64,000 nt of DNA from Streptosporangium pseudovulgare (lineage in GTDB: Bacteria; Actinomycetota; Actinomycetes; Streptosporangiales; Streptosporangiaceae). The stretch covers positions 124,001 to 188,000 of the forward strand of contig NZ_BMQJ01000015.1 in the NCBI RefSeq assembly GCF_014648055.1, read 5' to 3'. Shown here one piece after another: positions 35,910-44,784 of the stretch (positions are counted from its first letter, which is position 1; each line of letters starts with the position of its first letter). A model generated the notes under the pieces. That model worked only from the letters and a program-made list of their open reading frames with translations. It was not told the DNA's origin and did not search any database. The position numbers were made by a program, and so were the translations under genes.

Positions 35910-36631
35910 GCCACGGGCTCCGCAGCCAGGTGCGCCAGCCGTACGGCGAGCTCGTCGGCCGTCGGAGCGGCCAGCGTGTCGATGACCTTGCCGTCGGCCA
36001 TGACCAGGGTGTCGTGCGCCCGGGCCGCAGCCGCCGGATCATGGGTGACCATCACGACGGTCTGCCCCAGCTCGTCGACCAGTCCACGCAGCACATCCAG
36101 CACCCGGATGGCGTTGCGCAGGTCCAGCGCTCCGGTGGGCTCGTCAGCGAAGACCACGTCGGGACGCGCGACCAGCGCTCGTACGATGGCGGCCCGCTGC
36201 TGCTGGCCTCCCGACAGTTCCGCCGGCCGGTGCCGCAGCCGCTCGCGCAGTCCCATGCGGCCGACCAGTTCGTCCAGCCACGCCCGATCCGGGCGGCGGC
36301 CCGCCAGGCGCAGTGGCAGCGTGATGTTGTCCTCGATGCTCACGGTGGGCAGCAGGTTGTAGGACTGGAAGACGAACCCGATGTGCTTGCGGCGCAGCTC
36401 CGTGCGCTTCGTCTCGGACAAGCGGGTCACGTCGGCTCCGCCGATCAGCACCTGCCCCGAGTCCGGCGGTTCGAGCCCGGCCGCGCACTGCAGCAGGGTG
36501 GTCTTGCCCGACCCCGATGGCCCCATCACCGCCACGAACCTGCCGCGCGGAAAGTCCAGCGAGACGTGATCGAGTGCGGTCACCTCGCCGTAAGTCTTGC
36601 GCACCCGCTCCAGCGACACCACCGCGCTCAC
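35906..36631 (-). CDS. ABC ATPase, LolD/MacB type, 241 aa
   Basis: Cytosolic ATPase with Walker A GPSGSGKTT (37-45), signature LSGGQQQRAA, Walker B VVFADEPTGALD and H-loop VTHDP, all typical of the LolD/MacB/SalX group working with FtsX permeases. It starts at GTG 36631 in a GTGA overlap with the small membrane gene and ends in an ATGA overlap with the permease. All catalytic residues are intact. Confidence 0.93.
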   Translation of the reverse strand: MSAVVSLERVRKTYGEVTALDHVSLDFPRGRFVAVMGPSGSGKTTLLQCAAGLEPPDSGQVLIGGADVTRLSETKRTELRRKHIGFVFQSYNLLPTVSIEDNITLPLRLAGRRPDRAWLDELVGRMGLRERLRHRPAELSGGQQQRAAIVRALVARPDVVFADEPTGALDLRNAIRVLDVLRGLVDELGQTVVMVTHDPAAAARAHDTLVMADGKVIDTLAAPTADELAVRLAHLAAEPVA

Positions 36632-36795
36632 GAGCGGCGTCCGGTGATGTACAGGCCGATCAGCCCGGCGATCGAGGCCACGCCGACCACACCACCGGCC
36701 AGCCCTACGAGCGTCAGCTCGCCGCCCGCGGCGAAGTTGGACACCAGATTCACGGCCACCCCGGCCACCGTGGCGACCCACAGGAGTTTCTTCAT
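36628..36795 (-). CDS. two-helix small membrane protein, 55 aa
   Basis: Leader gene of the ABC/two-component operon. It is almost entirely two hydrophobic helices (LLWVATVAGVAVNLVSN and LVGLAGGVVGVASIAGLIGLY). The ATG at 36795 gives the natural start; no ribosome binding site is visible, so it may be leaderless. GTGA overlap with the ATPase shows coupling. It may be an accessory subunit or regulator of the transporter; unrecognised family. Confidence 0.7.
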   Translation of the reverse strand: MKKLLWVATVAGVAVNLVSNFAAGGELTLVGLAGGVVGVASIAGLIGLYITGRRS

Positions 36796-37191
36796 GCGGA
36801 TCACGCTAGAGACGCGGGCGCCCCGGCAGAATCCAGCAGACAACCCAGGCGAAGGTACAGCCGGCTGTAGCAGGTCCACGCGCTCGGCTCCGGCCACGCG
36901 CTGGGAGATCGCGCCGGCGTCGATGGTTTCCGCGGATCACCACCGATCCACCGTCAGGCCCGCTCCGAACGGGAACGGGCTCTTCCCCGAACATCGTCGG
37001 CGTGCAGGTCAAGCAGCCCGAGCCACGGTGGCGACGGCCCGAGCCGTCGCCACCGGCCGCCGCGGCGGGGAGGCTCAGGTGGTGATCGGCAGGTCGGCGC
37101 GGGCCCGGTCCGGGTCGCTGTTCCAGATCCACAGCCGGTGCGGGGGCGGCACCCGGTGGTGGCCGTACAGGCCGGCGTGACCGCCCCCCGG
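36796..37191. other. intergenic region between operon and GATase-like gene
   Basis: Contains the promoter of the leftward operon (before 36795) and the terminator at 37026-37055. On the minus strand about 37190-37077 reads as a protein-like C-terminal peptide ending RLWIWNSDPDRARADLPITT, which may be the relic of a lost gene; it lacks a start. Confidence 0.35.
37026..37055. terminator. terminator after GATase-like gene
   Basis: CGGTGGCGACGGC (37026-37038) pairs perfectly with GCCGTCGCCACCG (37043-37055) around CCGA, downstream of the leftward gene ending at 37192. Confidence 0.75.
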
Positions 37192-37896
37192 TCAGCGGAG
37201 GGCGGCCGCCGAGGCGCGGGCGACGGCCGCGGAGGCGAACGCGGTGATCGCCGGGTGCGGCCGGCTGCCGTCCCCGGCCAGCTCCGGCTGGAAAAGGGTG
37301 GCGAGGAAGAACGGGTGGCCGGGCAGCTCCAGGACCCGCACGGCCCCCTCCTCGCCGCGGCCGGTGAACCTCAGCCCGCCCTCCTCCAGCACCGGCACGT
37401 AGGCGGGATCGAGGCCGAAGTCGCAGGAGTACTTCTCCACGGTCCGGTCCGCGCCGACGATCCTCTCGATCAGCGAGCCCGGCTCCAGCCGTACCGCCTC
37501 CTCGTGGCCGGCGAGCGAGCAGGCCAAGGGGACCAGCAGGAACTCCCCGGCATCGGGGTTGTTCTCGGCGTGCGCGACCCGCAGGCCCAGCACGTCGCGG
37601 GCGTACTCCAGCAGGGTGTGCTGGAAGCCCCCGCAGGTGCCGAGGAACGGGATGCCGTGCTCGCGGGCGGTGCGGGCGGCGTTCACCGCGCCGGCCTCGC
37701 TGCGGTAGGGGCTGCCGGGCAGCATCCAGATGCCGTCGAACCCCTCCAGGTCGCCGGCCTCGTCGGTGGGGATCCAGTAGGCGTCCAGGGTCAGCCCGTC
37801 GCGCTCGCGCAGGGCGGCGAGGAGGGCGGGGACGCGGGCGTGGGCCTGGACGGCGGGTGATCTGTCGCCCACCAGGGCGATTCTCGCGATGGTCAC
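37192..37896 (-). CDS. CTP synthase C-terminal-like GATase protein, 234 aa
   Basis: Class I glutamine-amidotransferase-like domain related to the CTP synthase C-terminal region, without the synthetase part. The nucleophile elbow FLGTCGGFQH (Cys88) is intact, but the His of the expected FHPE motif is Gln here (LFQPEL), so glutaminase activity is unlikely; I recall the same change in relatives. It starts at GTG 37896. It is divergent from the LysR gene across 77 bases, so LysR may control it. Confidence 0.8.
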   Translation of the reverse strand: MTIARIALVGDRSPAVQAHARVPALLAALRERDGLTLDAYWIPTDEAGDLEGFDGIWMLPGSPYRSEAGAVNAARTAREHGIPFLGTCGGFQHTLLEYARDVLGLRVAHAENNPDAGEFLLVPLACSLAGHEEAVRLEPGSLIERIVGADRTVEKYSCDFGLDPAYVPVLEEGGLRFTGRGEEGAVRVLELPGHPFFLATLFQPELAGDGSRPHPAITAFASAAVARASAAALR

Positions 37897-37973
37897 GGGC
37901 CCATCCTGGCCGCCGCCCGCCGATGAGGTCCAACGATGATTCCTGGTGGGGCGATAAGCGATACTGATGCGCC

Positions 37974-38843
37974 GTGGACCCGCATCTGCTGCGCACGTTC
38001 GTGACCGTCGTCCGCCGCCGGTCCTTCTCCGCCGCCGCCGAGGAGCTCGGTTACACCCAGTCGGCGGTGTCCCAGCAGGTCGCCGCGCTGGAGGCCGACC
38101 TGGGCCTGACCCTGCTGCGCCGCCGCCCGGTGGCGCCGACCCGGGCCGGGGAGCGGCTGCTGGAGCACGCCGGGCCGCTGCTGCTGCGGCACCGGGCGGC
38201 CCGCGCGGACGTGCTGCGCGCCGCCGCCGGACCGGCCGGGCGGCTGACCGTGGCGGCATCTCCGCTGGCGCTGGTCCCGGCGGTCGCCCGCGCCCTGGAG
38301 CCGGGCGGGCCGGTGGTGACGCTGCGCGCGGTCGGCCGCGAGCGCGTGGCAGAGCAGGTCGCCTCCGGCGATGCCGACCTGGGGTTCGTCGACGGGATCG
38401 CGGCGCCCAGCGACCCGCTGCGCCTGCCCGACGTCGGGGCGCCGGCCGGGGTGCGGATCGCCGAGGAGGAGCTGGTGGTGATCCTGCCCGGGCGGCATCC
38501 GCTGGCGCGCGGGCGGGGGCTCGCACTGGCCGGCCTGGCCGACGCGCTGTGGCTGCACGCCCCCGCCTTCGTGCCGGTGGAGCGGCTGCGCGAGGTGGCG
38601 GGCGGCGGCGCCTTCCGGACCGGGTTCCGCTACGAAGGCCACGACCTGCGCACCGTGGTGAACCTGGTGGCCTCCGGGCACGGCCTGGCCCTGCTGCCCG
38701 CGCCGGTCGCGGCGGGGGCTTCCCCGGCCGCGACGCTGACGGTGCCGCTGACGGCGCCGCGCCTGGTGCACCGGGTGGAGATGCTGTGCGGCCCGCTCGC
38801 CTCCGGCGAGGCGCGGGCCGTCGCCGACCGGCTCGGCGCCTGA
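37974..38843 (+). CDS. LysR-family regulator, 289 aa
   Basis: N-terminal LysR helix-turn-helix (residues 1-60; FVTVVRRRSFSAAAEELGYT, then QSAVSQQVAALEADLG) and a periplasmic-binding-like effector domain (about 90-285). Starts at GTG 37974. It is divergent from the GATase-like gene and probably regulates that promoter; the 77-base gap contains GCGATAAGCGATA, a short direct repeat. The effector is unknown. Confidence 0.92.
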   Translation: MDPHLLRTFVTVVRRRSFSAAAEELGYTQSAVSQQVAALEADLGLTLLRRRPVAPTRAGERLLEHAGPLLLRHRAARADVLRAAAGPAGRLTVAASPLALVPAVARALEPGGPVVTLRAVGRERVAEQVASGDADLGFVDGIAAPSDPLRLPDVGAPAGVRIAEEELVVILPGRHPLARGRGLALAGLADALWLHAPAFVPVERLREVAGGGAFRTGFRYEGHDLRTVVNLVASGHGLALLPAPVAAGASPAATLTVPLTAPRLVHRVEMLCGPLASGEARAVADRLGA

Positions 38844-38926
38844 CCGGCCCCTTTCACGGCAGGGTCAGGCTATGACAAGCCGGGCATCAACTCGCGCATC
38901 GCCCTCTGAAGTTCACGATGGGAACG

Positions 38927-41900
38927 TCACCACGGGTCCGCGACTCGTCCATCCGCCTCGAGGCCGTAACGGAGCAGCCGCTGCCAGACGTCGTGTCGAG
39001 CGAGTTCTCTCGCCAGGCTCACGAGCGGGGTCGAGTAGCCGGCGTCCGCCGCCTGCCGGGCCAGCCGCTCGGCCTCGGGCTCGTCGCCGAACTCGCGCCG
39101 AAGCCGGGACAGCGCGAAAAGCGGTGTGATCTTTCCGAATTCAACCAGAATGCGGTAGAGCCGTTCCGCCCCCCGGTGGTCGCCCCGCTCCCTCCGGGAC
39201 TTGGCCATTCGCGTGATCGAGTACTCGTCCGACCCGGCTTCGCACAGTCGACGTACCCACTGTTCCGCTTCGGCATGATCGCCCGCCTGTTCACGCGACT
39301 CTGCGAGGCGGAGCAGCGCGTTCACGCTTCCGGCCTCGGCCGCCAGGCGCCACAACCGCTCGGCTCGCACGGGATCGATCCGTGACACGGAGGCCGCCAC
39401 CTCATCGAGCGGCTCGGGCGAGCCTCTCCCGGCGATCTGCAACGCGATGTCTTCGGCGATGTCATGACGGTCCACCTGGTGGAACATGAGGAGGAACCAC
39501 AGGCGCACCTCACGGACATCCTCAAGGAGGGCGACCAGACGCTTGGCACCGGAACGATCCCCCGCCATGACGCGGAGCCTCAGAAGGGAAAGCAGAGTCT
39601 TGCCGTCGCCCAGTTCCGCGGCGATGAGCGCCAGGCGTTCCGCGCCGTCGAGGTCACCTGCCCGCGCCCGCCGGTCCGCCATGTCCGCGAGAACGTCCAC
39701 CGCCCCCGATGCCGCCGCCCGGTACAGCCACGCGGCGTCGCTGTGCTTCCCGGCCTGCTCGCGCAGCCTGGCCAGGTCCCACAGCGCGCCCCGGTCACCT
39801 TCGACCGCCGCCCGCCGGGCCAGTTCTTCGGCCCTCGCGGCGTCTCCTGCCCGCTCGCACAGCGTGGCGAGGGTTCGTACGGCGAGTGGATCACCGGCCT
39901 GCGCCGCGCTCTCGTAGAGCCGTTCGGCCTGGTCCCCTGCTCCGCCACGCATGCGCAGGTGGGCGAGTACCGCCAAGGTGCGGGTGTCCCCGTAGCCCGC
40001 CGCCCGGCGAGCCAGCGACTCCGCACCGTCCCGGTCCCCGGCCCTCTCCCGTGCCACGGCAAGGGCGCGCAGGGCGCCGGTGGAGCCGTAGTCCGCGGTC
40101 TTGACGGCCAGCCGCTCCGCCGTCGGGCGGTCACCTCGGCACTCGCGCATCCAGGCCAGTGTGCGCAGGGCCCGGGTGTCGCCGGCGCAGGCGGCCTCGG
40201 TGGCCAAGCGTTCGGCTTGGTCGAGGTCTCCTTCGGACTCCCGCACCCGGGCCAGCGCGTGAAGGGCGAGAGCGTCGCCCAGGTCCGCGCCGATCCGGTA
40301 GAAGCGAACCGCCTCGCCGAGGTCTCCCGCCTGCTCCAGCCGCCTGGCCTTCGCGCGCAGCGCCGCGTGGTCGCGGGCGAGAACGTAGAGGCGTTCCGCG
40401 TCCTTCGCGGCTCCCGACAGTTCCCGCAGGCGGGCCAGGTCGCGCAGGGGCTCGGGATCGCCCGCCTCGAAGGCCAGTCGAGCGAGGTGTTCCGCGCCTT
40501 GGGAATCGCCGGCCGCTTCGCGCCTGCGGGCGAGCACCCCCAGGGTGCGGGTTTCTCCCGCGGCGGCCAGGTCGGGTGCCATGGACACCGCAGCCGCGTC
40601 GTCGTCGGCGTCCATCCGAAGACGAGCGATCCGGCTCAGGAAGCTGACGCCATTGGCTTCGGCGATGGCGTTCAGGCGCTCGGCCCCCTGGTGATTCCCG
40701 CGCTCCTCACATCGGCGCACCAGATGCCACAACGTTTCTCGGAACGAGAACATGCTCTGCTTAGCTGTAAGGGCCAGACGGACGTAGCGCTCACACTCCT
40801 CGTAGTCGCCGGCCTCCTCCGCCCTCCGGGCCATCTCCCACATCGCCTCACGAATCCCCCGCTCCGCAGCGGCTCGGTAGAGCCGATCGGCCTCATCGGG
40901 ATCGTCCGTGGTTTCCGCCAGTGGAACGAGGGCCTGGACCTCGCCGGCATCGGCGGCCACCCGGTACATCCGGGCGGCTCCGGCATGGCCATCCGTCCGC
41001 CAGAGATCACGGGCGACGTACCACAGGCCCTCCTGATGCCCGGCACGGAAGGCCCTGATGGCGAGTTGCTCGGCGCGGTCGCGCCGGCCGTTCTCCCAAC
41101 GATGTTCGACCAGCCGCTCCAAAGGATGCCCGTTGCCCTTCTCAGCGATGGAGAAGGCGAGCCGCTCCGCCTCGGCATGGTCGGCGTACCTCTCCCGGAT
41201 CATCATCAGCTGAAATGTGCAGGCGATGTCCCCCGCCTCGGCCCCGGCTCGGTAGAGCCGTTCCGCCCTGCTCGTGTTTCCGTGCTCCTCGAACTCGTCC
41301 GCCAGCCGATACAGCTGATCGAAGTGGCCCGCGGCCGCCGCACGGCGAGCCAGTTCCGCCGCGTGGCGGTAGCGTAAGCGGTCACGGGCCGCGGCGGACA
41401 ACGCCTCAAGATCCTCCGCCGCGGTGATATGCCGGGTCGCCGCCGTCCAGAACGCCTCGGGCGGGGACTCGAACCGGCGACTCGACCGGCCGTGTTGTTC
41501 GAGGTAGTCGGCCAGCCGGTACAGCGGCTGGGCGAAGGGCGGCTCGCCGGGGCGGGGCTGATGTTCGATCAGCGGGCCGGGCAGGCGCCGGTGCTTGGCG
41601 GTCAGCCGGTCCACCGCGGCGGTGAACCAGTCCTCGTGCCCGCCGATCTGGTCCCAGGTGTGTTCGTCGAGGTATCCGGGGGCGGCGTGCTGCAGGAACG
41701 ACTCGGTCAGGTAGCGGCCGTGCCCCAGGCGGCGAGCGTCCATCGCCGCCCACAGCAGCGCCTGCTCGGCCGCGCCGGCGTGCCGGTAGCGGCGTAAGAG
41801 CTCCCGTGCCCCGGCCAGTTCCTGGGTGACCTGCCCGCCCGGCGCCCGCCGGGCGGCGGCCCGCAGGCGGGGATCGGCCGCGATGGTCTCGGCCAGGTCC

Positions 41901-42820
41901 GCCAGCTGCCGGTCGGTGAACCGAAGCGGGGAGGTGATCTCCTCGGCGCCGCCGAGCAGCGCCCGGACCGCCGGGTGGGGGTCACGGCCGGCGGGATCAT
42001 CGGGTGCCTGGGTCAGCCGGCTCCAGTAGTCCGGCCACATCGACCCCAGCACCAGGACCGGGCCCCGGGAGGCATCGGCCAGCAGGGCCTGCAGCGCGGT
42101 GGCGACGCTCTCACCGGCCTGTGGCGCCTGCAGATAGAACTGGGCCTCGTTCAGCCAGATCACCGACCGGGCGGCCAGGCGGTCGCCGCGCAAGGCCTCC
42201 ACCACGGCCGGCGGCCGCTCCGGCGTCAGCGGGTGCCAGACGCGCCAGCCGGGCAGAACCGCGCGGATCGCCTCCCAGCAGGCCCGTGTCTTGCCGGTGG
42301 AGGAGCCCCCGACCACCATCACCAGCCGGCTGCCGTCCTCGGCCGCGGCCACCGCCGCCCGCAGCCGGTCATCGAACCCGTTCCGCGGCAGGTAGGGCGG
42401 CAGCACCGGCACCGGATTGGCCGTGGTCTGCGGCGCGGTGAAGGCCTGGTGCACCTCCAGGGCCAGCGCGTCGTGCTCGCCCAGCTCGCCGATCATCCGC
42501 CCCAGCGGCTCGGCGGGCGAGGCAGGGGCGGATTCGTGGTCTTTCTGGGCGGCGCGGGCGGTGCGGGCGGCGGTGGCCAGCCGCGCCCGGGCCGCCAGCC
42601 AGGGCCCCGGCTCCCGGCCGCAGGCCCGCACGAACCTCTCCACGGTCTCCGCCCGGGGCAGCGCCGTGCCGCCGGTGATCAGCGCCTGGACCGTCGCCGC
42701 GCTCAGGTCGGCCTTGGCGGCCAGCCGCTGCACCCCGCGGGGATCACGGTCGAACAGCAACGCCAGCTGCTCGGCCAGCTGCCGGCCGGTGCGGATCCGC
42801 TCCGGATCGATCGCGGCCAT
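38927..42820 (-). CDS. HTH-ATPase-TPR/Sel1-like giant protein, 1297 aa
   Basis: Large cytosolic multidomain protein. Residues 28-70 form a Cro/C1-like helix-turn-helix (RGVQRLAAKADLSAATVQAL). About 140-340 is a P-loop ATPase with Walker A GGSSTGKT (171-178) and a Walker B-like SVIWLNEAQF (219-228), resembling STAND NTPases. From about 480 to the C-terminus run roughly twenty TPR/Sel1-like helical pairs of about 35 residues (A-E-RLYR-AAEAGD-AL-LA pattern). This matches a switch architecture: DNA or target recognition, ATP-driven change, repeat sensor. The ATG at 42820 is the only early start. Direct repeats upstream suggest self-control. Function unknown. Confidence 0.75.
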   Translation of the reverse strand: MAAIDPERIRTGRQLAEQLALLFDRDPRGVQRLAAKADLSAATVQALITGGTALPRAETVERFVRACGREPGPWLAARARLATAARTARAAQKDHESAPASPAEPLGRMIGELGEHDALALEVHQAFTAPQTTANPVPVLPPYLPRNGFDDRLRAAVAAAEDGSRLVMVVGGSSTGKTRACWEAIRAVLPGWRVWHPLTPERPPAVVEALRGDRLAARSVIWLNEAQFYLQAPQAGESVATALQALLADASRGPVLVLGSMWPDYWSRLTQAPDDPAGRDPHPAVRALLGGAEEITSPLRFTDRQLADLAETIAADPRLRAAARRAPGGQVTQELAGARELLRRYRHAGAAEQALLWAAMDARRLGHGRYLTESFLQHAAPGYLDEHTWDQIGGHEDWFTAAVDRLTAKHRRLPGPLIEHQPRPGEPPFAQPLYRLADYLEQHGRSSRRFESPPEAFWTAATRHITAAEDLEALSAAARDRLRYRHAAELARRAAAAGHFDQLYRLADEFEEHGNTSRAERLYRAGAEAGDIACTFQLMMIRERYADHAEAERLAFSIAEKGNGHPLERLVEHRWENGRRDRAEQLAIRAFRAGHQEGLWYVARDLWRTDGHAGAARMYRVAADAGEVQALVPLAETTDDPDEADRLYRAAAERGIREAMWEMARRAEEAGDYEECERYVRLALTAKQSMFSFRETLWHLVRRCEERGNHQGAERLNAIAEANGVSFLSRIARLRMDADDDAAAVSMAPDLAAAGETRTLGVLARRREAAGDSQGAEHLARLAFEAGDPEPLRDLARLRELSGAAKDAERLYVLARDHAALRAKARRLEQAGDLGEAVRFYRIGADLGDALALHALARVRESEGDLDQAERLATEAACAGDTRALRTLAWMRECRGDRPTAERLAVKTADYGSTGALRALAVARERAGDRDGAESLARRAAGYGDTRTLAVLAHLRMRGGAGDQAERLYESAAQAGDPLAVRTLATLCERAGDAARAEELARRAAVEGDRGALWDLARLREQAGKHSDAAWLYRAAASGAVDVLADMADRRARAGDLDGAERLALIAAELGDGKTLLSLLRLRVMAGDRSGAKRLVALLEDVREVRLWFLLMFHQVDRHDIAEDIALQIAGRGSPEPLDEVAASVSRIDPVRAERLWRLAAEAGSVNALLRLAESREQAGDHAEAEQWVRRLCEAGSDEYSITRMAKSRRERGDHRGAERLYRILVEFGKITPLFALSRLRREFGDEPEAERLARQAADAGYSTPLVSLARELARHDVWQRLLRYGLEADGRVADPW

Positions 42821-42840
42821 CGGCTCCTACCCCAGCGCTG

Positions 42841-42857
42841 TTCGGAAACGTTCGGAA
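42841..42857. promoter_or_regulatory. direct repeats upstream of the TPR gene
   Basis: TTCGGAA occurs at 42841-42847 and 42851-42857, ten bases apart (one helical turn), about 20 bases before the ATG at 42820. Candidate site for the helix-turn-helix of the same protein. Confidence 0.4.
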
Positions 42858-42989
42858 TCCACCTCTACACCGGCCGCCGGGACCTGGCCATCGAAACGAA
42901 ATGATCCGTTGTCGCCGAACCGTCTCGAAACCGAACACCGCCCAGCGCGACCGTGCTGTCACCACCCCCTAAGCAGGAAGGACATCCTG

Positions 42990-43223
42990 GTGAACCGCAC
43001 ACCTCGCAAGTCCCGCCCCCACCGCCGCTCCCAGGAGCGCGGCCCCGGCGTCTTCGTGCCGCAGCATGTCATCGTCGCCCTGGCCTGCCTGACTCTGGGC
43101 GTCGCGGCCGGGGTGCTGGTGTGGCTGTCCCCGGCCGTGTGGCCGCCGGTCGATGCCGCCATGGCGGTGACGGGACTGTCGCTGGCGCTGTACGGGCTAC
43201 GGCGCGGACGGCACCGCCCCTGA
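42990..43223 (+). CDS. small two-helix membrane protein, 77 aa
   Basis: Divergent from the giant TPR protein. Basic N-terminus (NRTPRKSRPHRRSQERG) followed by two hydrophobic helices (HVIVALACLTLGVAAGVLVWL and a VDAAMAVTGLSLALYGL segment). GTG 42990 has AGGAAGGA upstream. It could be a membrane partner of the neighbouring ATPase, but only adjacency supports this. Confidence 0.6.
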   Translation: MNRTPRKSRPHRRSQERGPGVFVPQHVIVALACLTLGVAAGVLVWLSPAVWPPVDAAMAVTGLSLALYGLRRGRHRP

Positions 43224-43267
43224 AGACCGTCGGCACGGCTTTGCTGAACCGGCGTCGCCCACCCGCA

Positions 43268-43286
43268 CCGGGGCCTGGTGCCCCGG
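43268..43286. terminator. short hairpin after small membrane gene
   Basis: CCGGGGC (43268-43274) and GCCCCGG (43280-43286) around CTGGT, between two converging genes. A modest terminator candidate. Confidence 0.4.
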
Positions 43287-43320
43287 CGGCCGGGGTTGTG
43301 TGCCGACCTTGGGCTATGGG

Positions 43321-44196
43321 TCAGGTGCGGGCGAGGTCAGGGTGGTCGTGGGGGAAGTGGGTGGCGGCCCAGCTGGCGAGCAATCGGAGGTTGTCGTGGG
43401 CGGGGGTGCCTGTGGGTGCGGTGTAGATGGTGAGGGTGAGGCCGGGGTCGCTGGGGGCGGCGAGGGCCTCGAAGTCCAGAGGCAGGTCGCCGACGGCCGG
43501 GTGGTGGAAGGCTTTGGCACCGGTGTGGTGGAGGCGGACATTGTGGGCGGCCCAGCGGGTGCGGAAGGCCTCGCTGCGGGTCGACAGCTCGCCGATGAGG
43601 TCGCTGAGGCTCTTGTCGTAGGGGTCGCGTCCGGCTTCGGTGCGCAGGATGGCCACCGAAGTGTCGGCGGCGGCGTCCCAGCTGGGGTAGAAGTCGTGGG
43701 CGCGCGGGTCGAGGAAGTTGAACCGGGCGATGTTGACCGGCCGGTGCGGGGTGTCGAAGTGCGGGGCGTACAGGGCTCGCCCCAGCTGGTTGACCGCCAG
43801 GATGTCCAGCCGTCCGTTGCGGATGAAGGCGGGCGCGTCGGTGAGGGCGTCCAGGACCTGCTGGAGACCGGGCCGGATCTTGTGGGCGGGCCGGCGGCGA
43901 GCGCGGGGCGAGGTGTTGGCGGCACGGGCGAGGTCGAACAGGTGGGAGTGTTCGGCGTCATCGAGCTGGAGGGCGCGGGCGATGGCGTCCAGCACACTCT
44001 CGGACACCCCGCTCATCTTCCCGCGCTCCAGCTGGGTGTAGTAGACGATCGACACCCCCGCCAGCAGGGCGACCTCTTCGCGGCGCAGCCCGGGCACCCG
44101 CCGGTTGGTGCCGTAGACGGGCAGGCCCGCCTGCTGCGGGGTGATCCTGGCCCTTCGTGAGACCAGGAACTCGCGGATGTCGTCCTGGTTGTCCAT
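43321..44196 (-). CDS. MmyB-like XRE transcription factor, 291 aa
   Basis: N-terminal helix-turn-helix (residues 9-80; VPGLRREEVALLAGVSIVYY, then TQLERG) followed by the MmyB-like ligand domain (about 105-285; NGRLDILAVNQLGRALYAP, DPRAHDFYPSWDAAA, HHPAVGDLPLDFEAL). This family in actinomycetes often controls a divergent oxidoreductase. Here it is divergent from the CMD-cupin-dehydrogenase cluster starting at 44441, which it probably regulates. The ATG at 44196 fits the family start. Confidence 0.92.
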   Translation of the reverse strand: MDNQDDIREFLVSRRARITPQQAGLPVYGTNRRVPGLRREEVALLAGVSIVYYTQLERGKMSGVSESVLDAIARALQLDDAEHSHLFDLARAANTSPRARRRPAHKIRPGLQQVLDALTDAPAFIRNGRLDILAVNQLGRALYAPHFDTPHRPVNIARFNFLDPRAHDFYPSWDAAADTSVAILRTEAGRDPYDKSLSDLIGELSTRSEAFRTRWAAHNVRLHHTGAKAFHHPAVGDLPLDFEALAAPSDPGLTLTIYTAPTGTPAHDNLRLLASWAATHFPHDHPDLART

Positions 44197-44440
44197 GCAC
44201 TCAGCCTACGAGCCGCAGGTCTGGTGAGGGGGGTGCTGTCAACCCCTGGAACAGCAGACTCTCCCCGATTCCGGCCGCGCGCGGTTGCATGGGTGCCGGC
44301 GCCGGGGAGCCGCTGACCATCAGCCGGACGGCAACGGCGTCAGGGAATCCGAGCAGTTCCCGGCCAAGGGCAAAGGCTCCGCCCAGAGCGGCCCTTGCGT
44401 CTGAAATATGAGGAATGGCCCGCGGAAAAGGAGGGCAACC

Positions 44441-44782
44441 ATGCCGGAGGACAACAAGCCGACGGGCGCCCAGGCCCTGTTGGGGGATTTCGCGCCCGAC
44501 CTCGTCGAGCTGACCGATGGGGCGCTGTTCGGGCGGGTGTGGCCGAACGAGGCGCTGTCACGGCGCGACCGGAGCCTGGTGACGGTGTCGGCGCTGGTGG
44601 CCCTGTACCGGGGCAACGAGCTGCCGTTCCACCTCAGGACCGCGCTCGGCAACGGTCTGACGGTCGAGGAGCTGAAGCAGGCGATCACCCATCTGGCGTT
44701 CTACGCCGGCTGGCCCAACGCCATGACCGCGATGACCGCCCTGAAGCAGATCGTCGAGAACGCCGGGACGGAAGAAGGCTGA
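44441..44782 (+). CDS. carboxymuconolactone decarboxylase-family protein, 113 aa
   Basis: AhpD/CMD-like all-helical protein; the family includes decarboxylases and peroxide-reducing enzymes. Residues 15-105 hold the CMD core (DRSLVTVSALVALYRGNELPFHLR, GLTVEELKQAITHLAFYAGWPNA). It lacks the CxxC of AhpD, so is not a thiol peroxidase partner. GGAGGG precedes ATG 44441. Two bases before the cupin gene, so it is the first of a three-gene operon. Confidence 0.9.
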   Translation: MPEDNKPTGAQALLGDFAPDLVELTDGALFGRVWPNEALSRRDRSLVTVSALVALYRGNELPFHLRTALGNGLTVEELKQAITHLAFYAGWPNAMTAMTALKQIVENAGTEEG

Positions 44783-44784
44783 TC

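Noticed and set aside
37076-37190. Minus-strand protein-like peptide ending DLPITT
   Set aside because: No start codon with a ribosome binding site and no recognisable domain; noted only as a possible relic.
39464-41377. 637-codon plus-strand frame within the giant TPR gene
   Set aside because: Antisense of helical repeats; the minus-strand frame has strong repeat and motif evidence.
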